Shown here: positions 12,600 to 25,735 of the stretch, in pieces
Position numbering within the stretch: position 1 is the first letter of the stretch
Layout: the number at the start of each line of letters is the position of its first letter
DNA from: Ancylostoma caninum
Lineage: Eukaryota; Nematoda; Chromadorea; Rhabditida; Ancylostomatidae
Length of the DNA: 64,000 nucleotides
Reading direction: 5' to 3'
Assembly (NCBI GenBank): GCA_037903475.1
Contig: JBAJFG010000336.1
Span: 186,001-250,000 of the forward strand
Notes under the pieces: model-generated
Database searches by the model: none
Seen by the model: only the letters and a program-made list of their open reading frames with translations
What the model was told of the DNA's origin: nothing
Program-made: the position numbers and the translations under genes

Positions 12600-13023
12600 T
12601 GATATGGCAATGACGAGCTGACAGTCCAGTGATTAATCAGATTTATACATGATCAGAGTGGAAGAAAACCTTCTTCGTTCTGTATGGTGCGGTAAATCTT
12701 TAAATCATCAGCATATACTTTACATTTTCCTCAGCGGTATAAATGTTAAACAAAACCGGTGATAAAACTCCACCTTGTGGAACTCCACATGGAGCTTTAC
12801 GCACTGTCGAGAACGACTCATTGATTCCAACCTAAAACGTTCTAACTTCTAAAAATGCTCCCAACCACTTGACCAAATCAGTATGTAGGCCAATGTGCTT
12901 TAATACATGTAAAAGGTTTCTATGAGATACTCTGTCAAATGCTTTAGCGAAATCAAAGTCTACAACGTCTACTGGCAAAGACTTGTCTGAAGCACTAGTC
13001 CATTCATTTGATACTTCGAGCAT
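12600..13023 (-). pseudogene. LINE reverse transcriptase palm fragment
   Basis: Contains FDFAKAFDRVSH (first metal-binding Asp), GVPQGGVLSPVLFN (template-grip turn) and YADD. The YADD segment is out of frame with the preceding block because of an indel after NIYTA. Non-functional. Confidence 0.8.
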
Positions 13024-13801
13024 ATGTGTTTCAGTTGATTTCCTTTTGCAAAATCCATGTTGATGTTCTGAGAGAATATTATGTTCTTCAAGATGGGAAA
13101 CAATATGTGATTTTATCAGTTTCTCGAATAGTCTTGCAAAGAGGTAATACTGAATGGCCTGTAATTTTCTGGCTGATCAGGAGCAGATTGCTTGAACACT
13201 GGTGTGATGAAGGAGTGTTTCCATCTTCGGGAACTTCTCCTTTACATAAGCTAGTGTTAAAAATGTATTCGAGAGGGATTACGATTTCGGCTGCAACTTA
13301 TTTTACAAAAGTGAAAGGAAAGATGTGAGGAGTTAACGAAGTGAAGTGTGGCCATTTCAAGAGGGACTCCCATATGGTCTGTTTGTTGAAGAATGTAGCC
13401 CCTTTCATAGCCAGAGTGAAAGTTCTGCTCAATGGGGGTAATTCTTCCTCATTTTCACACGCGACATGCCTAGGAATTCGTAAAGCAGGAACACGGTGCC
13501 TTTCTTTGATTTCAGAATTGTTATAACTACATAGTTTTGCTTTCTTGCCACATTCAAGAATTTTCTTCTCATAGGAGCTATTGTATTCGGTTAGCTTACG
13601 GGAAGGTTTGTTTGTTAGAGAATAATAAGCTCTAAAATTCTTATTTGCTGGCAAGGAAACTGCCAATGGCCAAGCTTTCAGTCTTGCTTCGTAAAGGGTA
13701 GTGAGATTTGATGGAAGATTCCCTTTTGTGATGAACTTTTTTTCAGTAGCACAAACATTCAGAGGCAAGGTTGTAAAATCTCTATGAATGATTCATATGT
13801 A

Positions 13802-14287
13802 TCACTTACGTTTTCCGAAAATGCAAAGAAACCCATCCAGTCTATTTGTCTCAAATAGTAGCGCGCACTCTCGAAGTCCGCTGATTTGTAATCTCATGTA
13901 AATCACAGGATCATTATTCTTAGGAACCGAAAGTTTAAAGGAAATTGAGCAATGATCACTGGTCCATATCGGTGGTTCTTGAAGTACTTCATGTATGAGA
14001 TACTGGTCATTACACAGTAAGAAGTTGAGAATGTGGTTACCCCTAGTACCGCATTTCACAAATTGAGCAAATTCGAAAGTTTCACACAATACCAGTAATG
14101 ATTTGAATAAGTTCGTCACTGCCGTTGGTTGATCACTCCATGGGATGTCAAGCATGTTTAAATCGCCAGTGATAATAATGGAACATCCACCTGCATCCAG
14201 ATCGCCCAGAGCTTTTAAAAGTTGATCTCCTTTATAAGAGAGGCATGATGTAGCTCGATAGACTGCAATAAAACGTATTGACTTCAT
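13802..14287 (-). pseudogene. LINE endonuclease domain
   Basis: A 161-codon frame with the GDLN and SDH signature motifs of the exonuclease/endonuclease/phosphatase fold, which nicks target DNA for target-primed reverse transcription. It is part of the LINE relic at 11840-14640. The N-terminal ETW region lies upstream in other frames. Confidence 0.8.
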
Positions 14288-14703
14288 TAGGAGGACTACA
14301 TCATAGCATAGCAGTTCATATGATTTAGGAGCAGCTTCATTGAATACAATTTTTTAAGGAACTGTCTTTTTGATGAGAAGTGCTACTTTCCCTCCCTTTT
14401 GTTGTTTTCTGTCACATCGGATAACATAGTAAGAAATTGGCAGTTCCGAGAAGATTGCTAGATTGATTCACTGGTTTCAGCCAAGTCTCAGAGATTGCAA
14501 CAATGTCATGACCAGAGTGAGCCACAGCAATCATGAGAGGTTGAGCATTTTTTACAAGTGATATCAGATTAGTGCTTAAGCAGGAGATTCTCTTGGCCAG
14601 GTACCGCAGAGTTTTTAATGGTTTTCCTGAGGACAGACGAAGCGAGAACTTCGAGGAGTAGCAAACATATCAAGTAAGGGGCCTCTTTCTACAGCATGTG
14701 TAT

Positions 14704-14898
14704 GATATACATTGGTATTCAAACTTTTTCTTTCGAATATTCGAATTATCGAACAATCGAATATTCCAACTTTTTGAATTATTCGATTATTCAAATAATC
14801 GAATATTTCGGCTTTTCGAATTATTCGAATGTTCAAATAACGAAAATTTCGAATTATTGGAATATTCGTTCGAAAATATTCGTTCGAATACCAATGTA
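14704..14898. repeat. AT-rich MITE-like element with TTCGAATA palindromes
   Basis: Ends are inverted: ACATTGGTATTCAAAC at the left and GTTCGAATACCAATGTAT at the right. The inside is almost entirely overlapping TTCGAA, ATTCGAAT and AATATTCG motifs, so either strand can fold. It lies next to the LINE 5' end. A looser relative is at 56625-56770. Confidence 0.7.
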
Positions 14899-15181
14899 TA
14901 GTGTATAACAATAAGTAATGTAACTACGAGAAATCTTAACCGAGCCTTCGGTAGCATTCCAGGAAAACGAAAATCTCCTAAGGTTAATGGGAAAGCAGGC
15001 ATAGCACTGCTTATTGTTAGGTATCTACTATAATAAGTCGCGGGCGGCCCCCCCCCCCCATTTATTGTCACATGGGTGGGTGGGGCGCGACTGTGATTGG
15101 CTGCCCCACCCACTTTGCCCGTCGCCACTGGGTGATTCGGCGTAAAAGGCGAATCAAAAGAATGCCGATGGTGAATGCATG

Positions 15182-15328
15182 TACAGTCCTTGTCGAAAAG
15201 TGGTCGCAGAATCGCGGTGGGACCTACTGGACCCTCTCACTTGGAGCATGCACTCTCCGCAACCATCGTTCAGGTCCCGCCGCGTTTCTGCAGTGACAAA
15301 ATCCGTCTATCTTTCCGACAAGGACTAT
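15182..15328. mobile_element. MITE, TACAGTCCTTGTCGAAAAG family, copy 1
   Basis: Bounded by TACAGTCCTTGTCGAAAAG at the left and CTTTCCGACAAGGACTATA at the right. The same family, with better-kept ends, occurs at 31103-31284. No coding capacity. A TA target duplication is plausible. Confidence 0.75.
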
Positions 15329-16089
15329 ATGCCACGTGAGTTACAAAAACGTCATGCCAATGGAGAGTGCCAGCTTTTTGAGGGCAGCAACTTGGATTGG
15401 CTGTCAAAATAGCGACTTTTCCGTGCTAGCATGGAGTCGTTTAGGCTGAAAGTGTGGCATTACACTGAACAAAGATGGCTAGAGCTAGTAAAGGTTTCCA
15501 TTTCAATTTACAAAGGGGATTTTACAATTCATCAGGATTAGGGTCTTTAATTAAGGTGTTTGCTCATCTGCAGTTGTTGTTTCAACTGAGGCACGGCTAG
15601 AGTCCAATTGAATAGAATTGAAAATTAGAAAGCAGGTAACATCCATCATATCGTGGATTTCCCCACATATTCGTTTCACAAGATAAAATACACCAGTCTG
15701 GCCGTCGGGCTAACGCTAACGGACTTCCAGACTTCTACTGATGCTCGCTTCGTTCGCATACTGCACGTTGAAAGCAAACACAAAGGTGTAAATGGATTGA
15801 TAAAATCTGTATCCTTCCACGCAGTTCTATCGCTCTCCTGAGAAGCCCTTGATCCCGTAGGTAGTAGCTTCCCCTCCCCCCATATGAACGAAGATATGCT
15901 CTACCATATGAGCGAAGTTAGTGGCCGTGAAAAATTGAGTGTAACCAATTCAGTGCAAAGGCTGTCTTTAAAAGATTAAGGCTCAACTAGTTGTTGTGGT
16001 AATTCAAGTGATAAGGGTCGACTGGTGTATACATATAAACGAAAAGGAAGGAGTGGCTCATTCAGACACAAACGGAATGGGAAGGCTAC
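15329..16089. other. No recognisable gene
   Basis: Contains a segment near 15690-15760 (GGCTAACGCTAACGG, TGCTCGCTTCGTTCGCATA) repeated in diverged form near 42255-42315, so at least part is interspersed repeat. Confidence 0.4.
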
Positions 16090-16281
16090 TGGTATACTCT
16101 TCGAGTAGTATAGCATCTAGAACCGCCGATGATTGGCGACTTTGTTTTTGGTGTATATTGATTGTGGGCGGGTAGCGACAATCAATCGCCAGCTTCGGAC
16201 CGCCCACAATCAATATGTATCAAAAGTGAAGTCGCCACAGAGACGGCGATGTTAGGTGCTATACTCCTCGTGGAGTATACC
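16090..16281. mobile_element. Palindrome-ended GC-rich element (family 1), short copy
   Basis: Both ends carry the self-complementary TATACTC(C/T)TCG..AGTATA motif shared with 31420-32820, 32976-33210 and 61983-62273. Inside is an inverted repeat: TATTGATTGTGGGCGG against CCGCCCACAATCAATATG, flanked by GGCGACTT and AAGTCGCC. Non-coding. Confidence 0.75.
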
Positions 16282-16416
16282 CGCAGCCGAAGAGAACACG
16301 GATACGAAAGGAAACAATGTACATCTAGGTGATTTAGGTAGGATCCGCCGAAACAGGGAAAGCTTACCCCTCATGCAGAAATAGACCCGCGCAGCGAATT
16401 CTTATTACTTGTGGAA

Positions 16417-16575
16417 CCGGCACACCCTTATCACACCGTTGGACCTGACTCCGGCGCATCCTTATCACACCGTTGGAGCCAACTCCAGGCGTTTTCCCAC
16501 TTCTGGACGCCGGCGCACTCTTCACAAAACGTGGGACTCGACCCACTTTTCGACGCCGGCGCACTCCTACAGCGA
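16417..16575. repeat. Diverged copies of the 59-bp minisatellite
   Basis: Contains CACCCTTATCACACCGTTGG, ACTCCAGGCGTTTTCCCAC and GACGCCGGCGCAC, the same unit as at 2936-3100. Confidence 0.75.
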
Positions 16576-16621
16576 CAGTGGACCCGTTGCAGAGCATTTT
16601 CTTCGGTCTAGGCCACGCCCT

Positions 16622-17543
<922 letters not shown>

Positions 17544-18924
17544 CAGGGTGGGTCAAAAATGTAGGTACTGCCTGCGAGCTGTTAGTTTGCCCAAGTACGT
17601 ATTGCCAAGCTTCGAGATCGTTTCGAGATTTCTTAAATTTTTCCTGTAGCTCAAATCTTTTACTATCTGCTCATTCCATTTCATCTGTCGATTTCAACCA
17701 CTGCCCAATTATAGACCTATATTTCTGTCACTAACACTTAGCACCACAGCAATGTTTAGACAGGCAAGAGTTGTAGCCCTTCAAAATGGTGCAGAGACTC
17801 TATCCACAGAAAGGTATAATGCTTCAAAATGTGTTCGTGCCAAAATTGCGAAGAAACTGGGTGTGTCTCATGACTCATTACTCATGCTGATGAACAATTC
17901 CCATCAAATCTCTAGCGAAACGAACATTATGGAGCCATTAACGAGGACAAATGTGAGGAAGCAATTAAAGACAAATGTGAGGAAGCAATTAAAGAAAGAC
18001 TTTTCAAGTGGAAACAAATACCACTTGCTCGTGGAGTCCACAAGAAGGTTCGTGAATGGTGCCAGCAAAACGTTTCCAAATCGTCACCTTCAGCCGGTAG
18101 CCCACCAACTCTTTCAGCCTCCGTTCACCAGATTACTCTAGTTGGGTGGTTCCCAGATCAAATGCATGCTAGGAACCTCTTACTGGCATGTGTGGGCCAG
18201 GGGGAGCTTTTCACAAAAACTCGATAATGATAGTGACCAATACTTGCGTACAACCCCTACCTGGTAAGTGTGGAGGTCCTACATCGGCACTGACAGAGTA
18301 ACATTCGAAATCAAATCTATTGGGTTGGGCAAAAAGTTCGTGCGGCTTTCTTTTTCAACGTGGTCTTTTACTGGACATTAAACTTCATTCGATTGCGATT
18401 CCTAAGTTATTTTATAGCATTTGCTTCACTCTTTGCGAACATCACAACCGATTTCTTAAATTCTCGCTCTACTTTGTTTTCTATAGCGCAGAATGTGACA
18501 ATTCTACGGCAAAATCTCCGACAGCTCCTACTCTACGACTCCACTTGGTGAACAAATGCAGCCCAAGCGGCTAGGGACGTGAACGACGCCTATGGAGAGA
18601 GCTTTGCTGCTGAAAGTGCAGCTTGGACAACGATGTGCACATTAGAGAGCCTAGTTTTTGCCTGTGTGATGCCCCTCATTTTTGAAGCGCATTTTGTGAA
18701 ACAGTGGGCCGATTATCCTCTGGATTTTGCTGTAGACTTAAAGAAGAATTATTACGGGTGCTAAATTTATGCATAACCTGAGTTCTACCGATTCGCTTTG
18801 TGAATGTGATTTCGTTGCCCATAGAGAACCCTGCTGCAAGGGTACCTAATCTCCCCGATATTATAGCTTCTTCGTTCAGGAACGTAGATTTTTAGAGAGT
18901 ACCCCATAATTTTGGCCCACCCTG
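17544..18924. mobile_element. Non-autonomous Tc1/mariner-type element with CAGGGTGGG ends
   Basis: The left end CAGGGTGGGTCAAAAATG and the right end (reverse complement CAGGGTGGGCCAAAATTATG) are inverted, each flanked by TA. The interior holds a degraded frame (MFRQARVVALQNGAETL near 17752; WKQIPLARGVHKKVREWCQQ near 18000-18060) that may be a transposase remnant, but I cannot assign it. A second element has inserted near 18319. Part of the interior recurs at 38157. Confidence 0.75.
18319..18590. mobile_element. Mariner-derived fragment (TTGGGTTGGGCAAAAAGTTCGTGCGG end), nested
   Basis: Starts with a mariner-like terminal repeat (GGTTGGGCAAAAAGTTCGTG). The interior resembles, in reverse orientation, the element at 19614-20142 (shared ATCACAACCG/ATCATAACCAG and GAACAAATGCAGC segments). 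Its right end was not identified. Confidence 0.6.
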
Positions 18925-19613
18925 TATTATTTATACTACACCAAACAATTATGTATCGACAGCATTCTTTGACCAGTTGAGGCGTTTTTGTCTTTTCGTT
19001 CATGCAAGAGAAGATCTCACTCAAATAACTAATTCTGCACAGCCCCTATCGCAGGTTGCAGAGCCTTTATACTACATACAGTTCATGCTCGACTAGGGTG
19101 GAAGTAGTATGACTCATCTTCAGATCGTCAGAAAAAAACGTTGACTGCGTTGCTAAGTAGAAGGGAAGGCAACTGTTGCGCAAGTCTTGAGAAAAATAGG
19201 AAAAAGCACCTTCGTGTTCACAGTTGACTCCAGATGTGAAAGGCAGAGCAGCTTCCAGAATTCATGTGGTGTCTGGACGCTGACTGATGTATTTGTTTGC
19301 AGTAATTTTAAGTTCGTAGTAGTAAATTTATTCACGCGATCTTACACCTCACCGAACATTTCCTATCTCGCAAAGCAAAGGGAGTGCGGTGCAGGAGATT
19401 ACATGGATGGTGTTCTGTGGTGCAAAAATGATTGTTGGTATCTGTTGGTATGTATGAGAGAGTTTGTGTAACGGCATATAGAGAGTGCGGAGAGCGTACT
19501 GCGTTGTAGAACATGAAATGGCATGAATCTCTCAAATGAAAAGTGATGAGATTGAAAAAGTCTCTAAGGAAAACTGCGACGTCAAGTTGTGAGAGTTGTA
19601 AAAAGGATATGGA
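18925..19613. other. No recognisable gene
   Basis: Short frames only. Confidence 0.4.
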
Positions 19614-20142
19614 TTAGGTTGGACAATGAGTTCGTGCGGTTTTTCCTAGCATTCGGTGTATTTTCGCGAAGTGGACCAGTTGGACTTCGAGTTTTCTCAA
19701 ATTTAGTTCCCACAGTACTTCGTCTTCACATCTAGAGCAAGTCCTTACGGAAAATCATCTCATAACTCTACGAACTGCGCGTACAAAACAATATGCATCC
19801 TCCAGTCCAAAATCAACCTCTCTGAAGCAATCATCCACTTCTGCGCTTTCTCATCAACAGTGGTGGCTTCGAGTTAGACGCTGTTAACGCTCCAGCAGCT
19901 TGAGCTGCATTTGTTCCACTGTTGTAAAGAAATAGTTGGAGATGTCAGAGATATACGCTCTTGCGCAATGAGAGGGTCACATTTCATGAAACAGAAAATG
20001 AAAAATGGCTGGAATTGGTTAGACTGGTTATGATATTCGTGAAGAACAAAACAAGAGCTACAATATGAGCTGTCGGAAATGGTTCGAATCCTCGTGAGAT
20101 TTTGAGTTGAAAAAAAAGCACGAACTTGTTGCTCCACCCAAT
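19614..20142. mobile_element. Non-autonomous mariner-like element, about 530 bp
   Basis: Left TTAGGTTGGACAATGAGTTC and right (reverse complement TATTGGGTGGAGCAACAAGTTCGTGC) are inverted ends of mariner type. No intact transposase; the interior is shared with the fragment at 18319. Confidence 0.7.
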
Positions 20143-21332
20143 ATTTGTAGCCGTGAGCAAATCCATTTGCCATGAAATGAGCAGCTGGTACAAGGTGAAA
20201 TCCCCCCCCCCAGACCCTCCCCTCACTATTTGCAAGAGAATAATCCAAATCTGTCTTGCGAGACAGTGCAAAAAGGTAACGAGTTACTAGCCGTGATGAC
20301 AACACTTGGAATTTGAAAGAAGTCATAAACCAAAGCAGTGGAAAATTTTTATGGTGCCGGTTTATTGGTTCATAGAATGCAGAGCGAGTACAGGAAAGCT
20401 AGGAGGACGAGCGATGCCACACATTGCCATATTCTATTTGTTTTCTTTATTCACGCTTCACTCTCTACATCACAACGAAACTAATGAGATCGTACCACAT
20501 TTGCGGAGAGAAAGGGGTTCGCTTAGTCTTCATGCATCCGTTTCATCGACTTCGACTACATATATGCTTGGATATTCTTCCTTTGGACTTTCCTACGTCG
20601 TCATGTCGCCTTTATCGAGCCCTTTTAAGGCGGAGATGTAGGCTATTATATTAGGTTGATTCATAAGTCCTATGAAAAATTTTGAGTCAGAATTAAATAA
20701 CGTCGCTGGAATCTGGTACCAAACAGTGATATATTGTCGCATTGGTCGACGAACTTGTCCCAACTTCGAGGCGCGTCCGTGCCTCTCTTACTTCAGGAGC
20801 AGCCCAGCAGAATTAGAAGCTAATAGTATTAGCGATTGCTAAGGTATGATAAGGTAACGAGAATACAGTTTAAAAGAACATGTACGTTTTTAAAACTTTC
20901 TCACACATGTAATAAATGGTTCTGGTTACCGGACTGATGTGAACCAAAGAGCAAGTTTCAAAAAAAATGTGGGTCTAGATGATTGTATTTGTCGGGTGGA
21001 GAATTTTATTGCGAGTGAAATGAAAAACTCAACGGAGGGTGCTAAGGAATTTTCATTAGATTTGCCTCTGTCTTGGTAACTGCACATAAACCCTTCATTG
21101 GCACATAATTACCTATGAGTTTTTCATTCATTCTAAGTGCAGCAGGGCTTTTTTTATATTCCGACCATTAGCAGAACCCACACTCGAATGTTCTCCTCTG
21201 CAGCTGCTTCAACAAAAAAAAAACACTTTTTGAATCCAGGGTCCAATAGTTATTTGCTTAGACCATTTCCACTCGACTCTAAATTCCAGCGTTCGAAAAG
21301 TTTTAAGGCGCTAGTAATAACACTCAAGTGGT
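20143..21332. other. No recognisable gene; one solo mariner-like end
   Basis: TTAGGTTGATTCATAAGTCC at about 20653 resembles a mariner-like terminal repeat without an identified partner. The rest shows only motif-free frames. Confidence 0.4.
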
Positions 21333-21604
21333 TACAGTGGACGTCAATCGCGTTGGCCCATCTGCGGCCTCGAGAAGGACGTCGCGTAACCGCGCCGCAA
21401 GCGCCGTAACCTATGTATTCTGCTACTGTTATGCAATTTCTAGCAGCTTTTCTACCCGATTTCAAGGATTTTCGAGCAAATGGGGTAGAAAAGACCCTAG
21501 AAATAGCATTCCGGCGGAGACGACACCCATCCCGGCGTGCGGCGCGGCCGCTCTGCGTCCTTCTCGAGGCCGCGAGTGGGCCACCGCCTTTGCCGTCCAC
21601 TGTA
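21333..21604. mobile_element. MITE with about 65-bp terminal inverted repeats
   Basis: The left arm TACAGTGGACGTCAATCGCG...CGGCCTCGAGAAGGACG is the inverted match of the right arm ending GCCGTCCACTGTA. The arms are GC-rich and the centre (about 130 bp) is AT-rich. No coding capacity. Confidence 0.85.
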
Positions 21605-22947
21605 GGTTCAATGGAACAAGGGTGTGGGAGACTGCTGAAAAAAATCTGAAGATAGTAATTACAGTGACATTATATGATCCTCAGAAGTCAATGTGATCAG
21701 CTTGAAGGTTTACGAATCACACTGTTGAAGTGATGCAGCCTCGAGTGAATTGGGAGACCCAAGTGTCGTGGAGCTCTCCGACAGAACAACGACAGACCAA
21801 AAACAGTCCGGCTCCGTATCCTGGTTGAATTGTGATTTTTGTGTTGAGAAGAAATTAATCTGCGAATCCATGCAAAGCTGTGGAAGGTTCATAGCCAGCG
21901 CCCGTGTTTATCGAAATGGGCGAACCTGTGGTAACGATAGATTTGAACCAGATTTTCAGAACATTTGAGAGTAAGTATAAGTATAAGGCCTGGGCCGTTG
22001 TGGATGCCTTTGTGTCATTTTTCTGTCGTTGTTTTATTGCTCGTTCCTTATCAATCCCTTCATTTTCCATAACATCTTACTCGTTGCTACGCAAATTCCT
22101 AATAACCTACGTTTGAGGACAGTGTAATCTCCGCCATCTACTGTACGCAAAATCAAGGCTACGTTTGGGCAAGCCTGTCTATGGTGGAAACACCTTGAAC
22201 TGTCTTGGTTTCACCTTTTTCGTTTGAAAAGAAGGTGAAGAAATGTAACCGTTTTGATGTTGTCTCGCTATGTTTCAGCTCGTTGCTTCCACAGTAGCAA
22301 CTTTGACAACCTCATATTGAAAGTTCTGTGCTTTTGGATTTATATTTATTGCATGAGCAAAGCACATGAACGATGGGCGAAAAGCTATTCTATCATTTCC
22401 ATCTTATTATTTTCTGTCAATATCTTAGAATTTTAGTAATTTTTATTTTCGATTTTAAATGATCTTGCTTCATTATTTTTACTAATATTATTTTGTCGGC
22501 TATCACTGGGAAAGACTTATGCATAAATACGTGCACATCTATTTCCTGCTATGAAAATTGGACTTGTAAGGACTCTTTTGAAAGTGAAAAATGCTCGGAA
22601 AAATGCATTAGTTTCGCGCCAAACTACTCGATAGCTCAAGACCTTGAAGTTGCTTACTTGTACAGTGTCGTAGGCCCGTAAGCGTACATTGAAAAGAAAC
22701 CTAAGGCTTACCGTCAGATTAGCGCTACATAAAGTACAAGGCAAGAATCAGTCGACAGGTGGCACAGTGCCAAACAGAGATATTATTGGCTACGACATAC
22801 TGAGAGCTATGCTGTTCAGCAAGGTCAATTACGCGGAATAAGGAAATTACATGAGGTAAATATGGTCACGTGCTGGCCACGTAGGATATGGTACTGCACT
22901 TAACTTGAACAAAGCTTTTTAGAACGAACTTTCCATTAACTACACTA
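21605..22947. other. No recognisable gene
   Basis: AT-rich; short frames only. Confidence 0.4.
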
Positions 22948-23990
22948 CCGTAATCTCAAAAATTTCCGAGAACTCGCGAGAAATAGCATACTTCGCGAGA
23001 TTTCCTTATAACTTGGCTGAAATTTGTCTTTCTTGGGAAATGGACATATTATTGTATTCTGTGAGTCATCCTCTACCTATCTGCGCTATCATCTCCAGAA
23101 ATGAAGGCCTCGTTAACTTAAAAAGAGGTTGTGTGACCTCTTTTTTCCCCTGTGGCACTCTATCTCATGACCAATTATGCCCAATTAACACTTAATTTGG
23201 TAGCTAAAAAGTAAATTTTAGTTGAGAAACTTTCAGCAGTCGATATTGTTAGAGTTTTACAAGTCAGTTCACGCGCATCATTTCGATATACCACTCGGTT
23301 TTGAAATTTGAAAAAAAATCCCTTTTTTAAATTTCTGACTCAAACCTTCAACTCCTCCTTGTGTGAAAATAAAACAAAAAAACATAAAACAATAGTTGAC
23401 AGTCAAGTGACCACCGGTTGATTCCTCTTTAGCTGGCACTGCTGGAGACTCCAATTGTGAAAACTTTTTCCATTCGTTTCCACGTTCAAGTTCAATTTTT
23501 TTTCTCGTAGGCTACACTGCCTAGGTGGAACTGTAAGGTATGACAGTGGATATGAATGAAGTGATTTCTTGCCTTACCACGAAGAAATCACGGAAAATTT
23601 TGCAGTCCGTAGTCTATCGCTAGGTGAAATTTTTTTCTCAAATTTTAAAACCGAGTGAGATATGATGAAATGATGCTCATAAACTCACTTGTACGACTCT
23701 AACAATATCGGCTGCTGAAAGTTCTCCACAAAAAATTACTTTCTAACTAGCAAACTAAGTGTTAATTGGGCATAATTAGTCATATGATAGAGTGCAACAG
23801 GGTAAGCACGCGAAAAAAAGGTCACCCAACCTGCAAGTTGAGGAGACCTCCGTTTCTGGAGGTGATAACGCAGATAGGTAGAGGACGACTCGTAGAATGC
23901 CGCAATTTTCAGCCAAGTTACAAGAAAATCTCGCAAAGTATGCAATTTCCCGCGAATTCTGGGAAATTTTTGAGATTACGCGGCCACTAG
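22948..23990. mobile_element. Foldback element, about 1.04 kb imperfect palindrome
   Basis: The left arm from TAATCTCAAAAATTTCC mirrors the right arm ending GGAAATTTTTGAGATTA. Internal blocks also match in inverted order: GCATACTTCGCGAGATTT against AAATCTCGCAAAGTATGC, TATGCCCAATTAACACTTA against TAAGTGTTAATTGGGCATA, and the GACTCTAACAATATCGGCTG / CAGTCGATATTGTTAGAG blocks. The centre is near 23460. The arms are diverged and non-coding. Confidence 0.85.
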
Positions 23991-25437
23991 AGTATATGAC
24001 CAGAGATGAGTGGAAGTTTGATTTACAGAGGGAACTCAAACATAAGGAGCTACACCAAGTATTTATTTATTTATTTCCTGCATGAAAATTGGAAGCAAGT
24101 AAACCGAAAGAATAAATCTTTACTCCTACATAGTTTCATATGTATATTACAGCAAAAAGATAGTGCCTATAAAATTCGAAGACCAACACAGAGGAAACGA
24201 ACAAATCCAAACACAGATGGAGATACCTGTAGTAAAATCCGATTACTGAAACCGCCGAAGGTTGAAGTGACGAATTTTTTACCCAAATTTTTTCTACCTA
24301 CCTACTTTACCTTTGATCCTCGGTTAAACAAATTTTTCGCTGGTTTGAGGAAGAAAAATCATAATGAATCAACAATGCGAGCTTAAAGGCAGGGGTCTAC
24401 CTCATTTTCGTAATTTAGCTAACAGCAGATTCTTCATCTGCTCGGCGCGATGGTTCCAACGGTATACATAAATTGTCTCAGAATGGTCTATAAACCCGTC
24501 TTCCAGGACGGGATCTGTAACAGTTTGCCAACCCGAGTTGACATGTGAAGCCGCTGATCTTATCGATTGGACACGCCAAGACTCGTTGACCGACGCGGCA
24601 GCCGTGGCAGGCAGCCAGCGCAGCTTGGAGCGACCCGCCTCCGGGCTCCAAATTTTTATCCAGTCCGAGCCTTTCAAAAACAGGGATTTCGTCGCTTCTG
24701 TGCCTGTTGATGTACATCCCAGGGATCAACGTGATGAGAAGGTCTAGGATATGTTGGTAAATCCAACAGGCAGAACGAGGTGGCCCTCTGCCTTTAAGCG
24801 TTAGACCCGCCACCACCGAATATGATTCGATGCAGGACCATTTTCGAGTGTTCTTTAAACTGGAGAACACCAGAGCTTAACTCCGATACGTACTCTGTCA
24901 GCACCTAGATAGGTCCAGCCAGCTTATTTCGGCCTCCTTGTTTTACGCTTGCGAAGCAATCGCTGGAAAAGAAGTTCATTCTGATGGGTAAATTCTCTCA
25001 TAGCAAAAATCAAGCATGTGCACATTTTGGAACGGTATTCGTAATAAAGAGACCAAAGCAATCCAGTCATGAACATTTTTCCTTAAACGGAACGAAAAAG
25101 ATAAAGCTTGGCTCAAACAAGAGGGGCTCTCAGAATTCCGCCGCGGCACGGATCCGGCGACAGGAGTTTTCCCCCCGCCCTCTAACTTCAATTGAACCTA
25201 GTCCCCGTGTTTTTGCATCAACAAATTGAGGGAACGAAGCTTTATTTAACATTGCAAACGTCGAGGGCTTTGCAAAGTCATCAAAAATCTGGTAATCAAA
25301 ACATCTCCAAGCTCATGATTTTTGAAGTTATAAACCCACCAGTGTCGAAAGCCATGAGTAGGTGGGAGGAGGGTGAGGGCGTGGAAAAAAGTGGGGTCGC
25401 CGCCGATTTGGGGACCCAGACGGAAAACTATGATAAT
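23991..25437. other. No recognisable gene
   Basis: Open frames at 24402-24870 on both strands are moderately long but carry no recognisable motif. Confidence 0.4.
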
Positions 25438-25735
25438 AGAAATCTTATTTTAAATATCAAATGTAAATAAAAGTCACTCAGAAATAATAATAAAAGTAAA
25501 AAATTGAAAATAAACTAACACAAGATTTTCAAATAGAGATCTTATTTTAAATATCAAATGTAAATAAAAGTCATTAAGAAATAATAGTGAAAGTAAACAA
25601 TTGAAAATAAACTAACACAAGATTTTCAAATAGAAATCTTATTTTAAATATCAAATATAAATAAAAGTCACTAAGAAATAATAATAAAAGTAAACAATTG
25701 AAGATAAACTAGCACAAGATTTTCATTCTATCAAG
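25438..25735. repeat. 97-bp AT-rich tandem triplication
   Basis: Three copies at 97-bp spacing, each with ATCTTATTTTAAATATCAAA and ending CACAAGATTTTCA. They are bracketed by GC-rich flanks (GGGGTCGCCGCCGATTTGGG at the left, GACCCTCCGCTGCCCACGCG at the right). A related AT-rich block with GC-rich flanks is at 48060-48300. Confidence 0.9.

Larger units (their letters stand above)
11840..14640 (-). mobile_element. Decayed CR1/jockey-like LINE (endonuclease + reverse transcriptase)
   Basis: Read on the minus strand, a non-LTR retrotransposon polyprotein is recognisable in broken frames. 14287-13802 is an AP-type endonuclease, with IIITGDLNMLDIPWSD and a later WTSDH (the GDxN and SDH motifs). 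13768-13298 is the linker with the AW..N and YNSSYEKKIL region. 13023-12832 holds FDFAKAFDRVSHRNLLHVL, the first catalytic-Asp block of the palm. Then come CGVPQGGVLSPVLFNIY and, in a shifted frame near 12690-12710, YADD. 12220-11840 is the C-terminal part, including ELRRKRSDLVMVWKILSDKV. Stops and frameshifts separate the blocks, so the copy is inactive. Ends and target-site duplication were not resolved. Confidence 0.85.

Noticed and set aside
20080..20095. GGTTCGAATCC, a second B-box-like match
   Set aside because: It is inside a mariner-derived element with no A box or acceptor stem.
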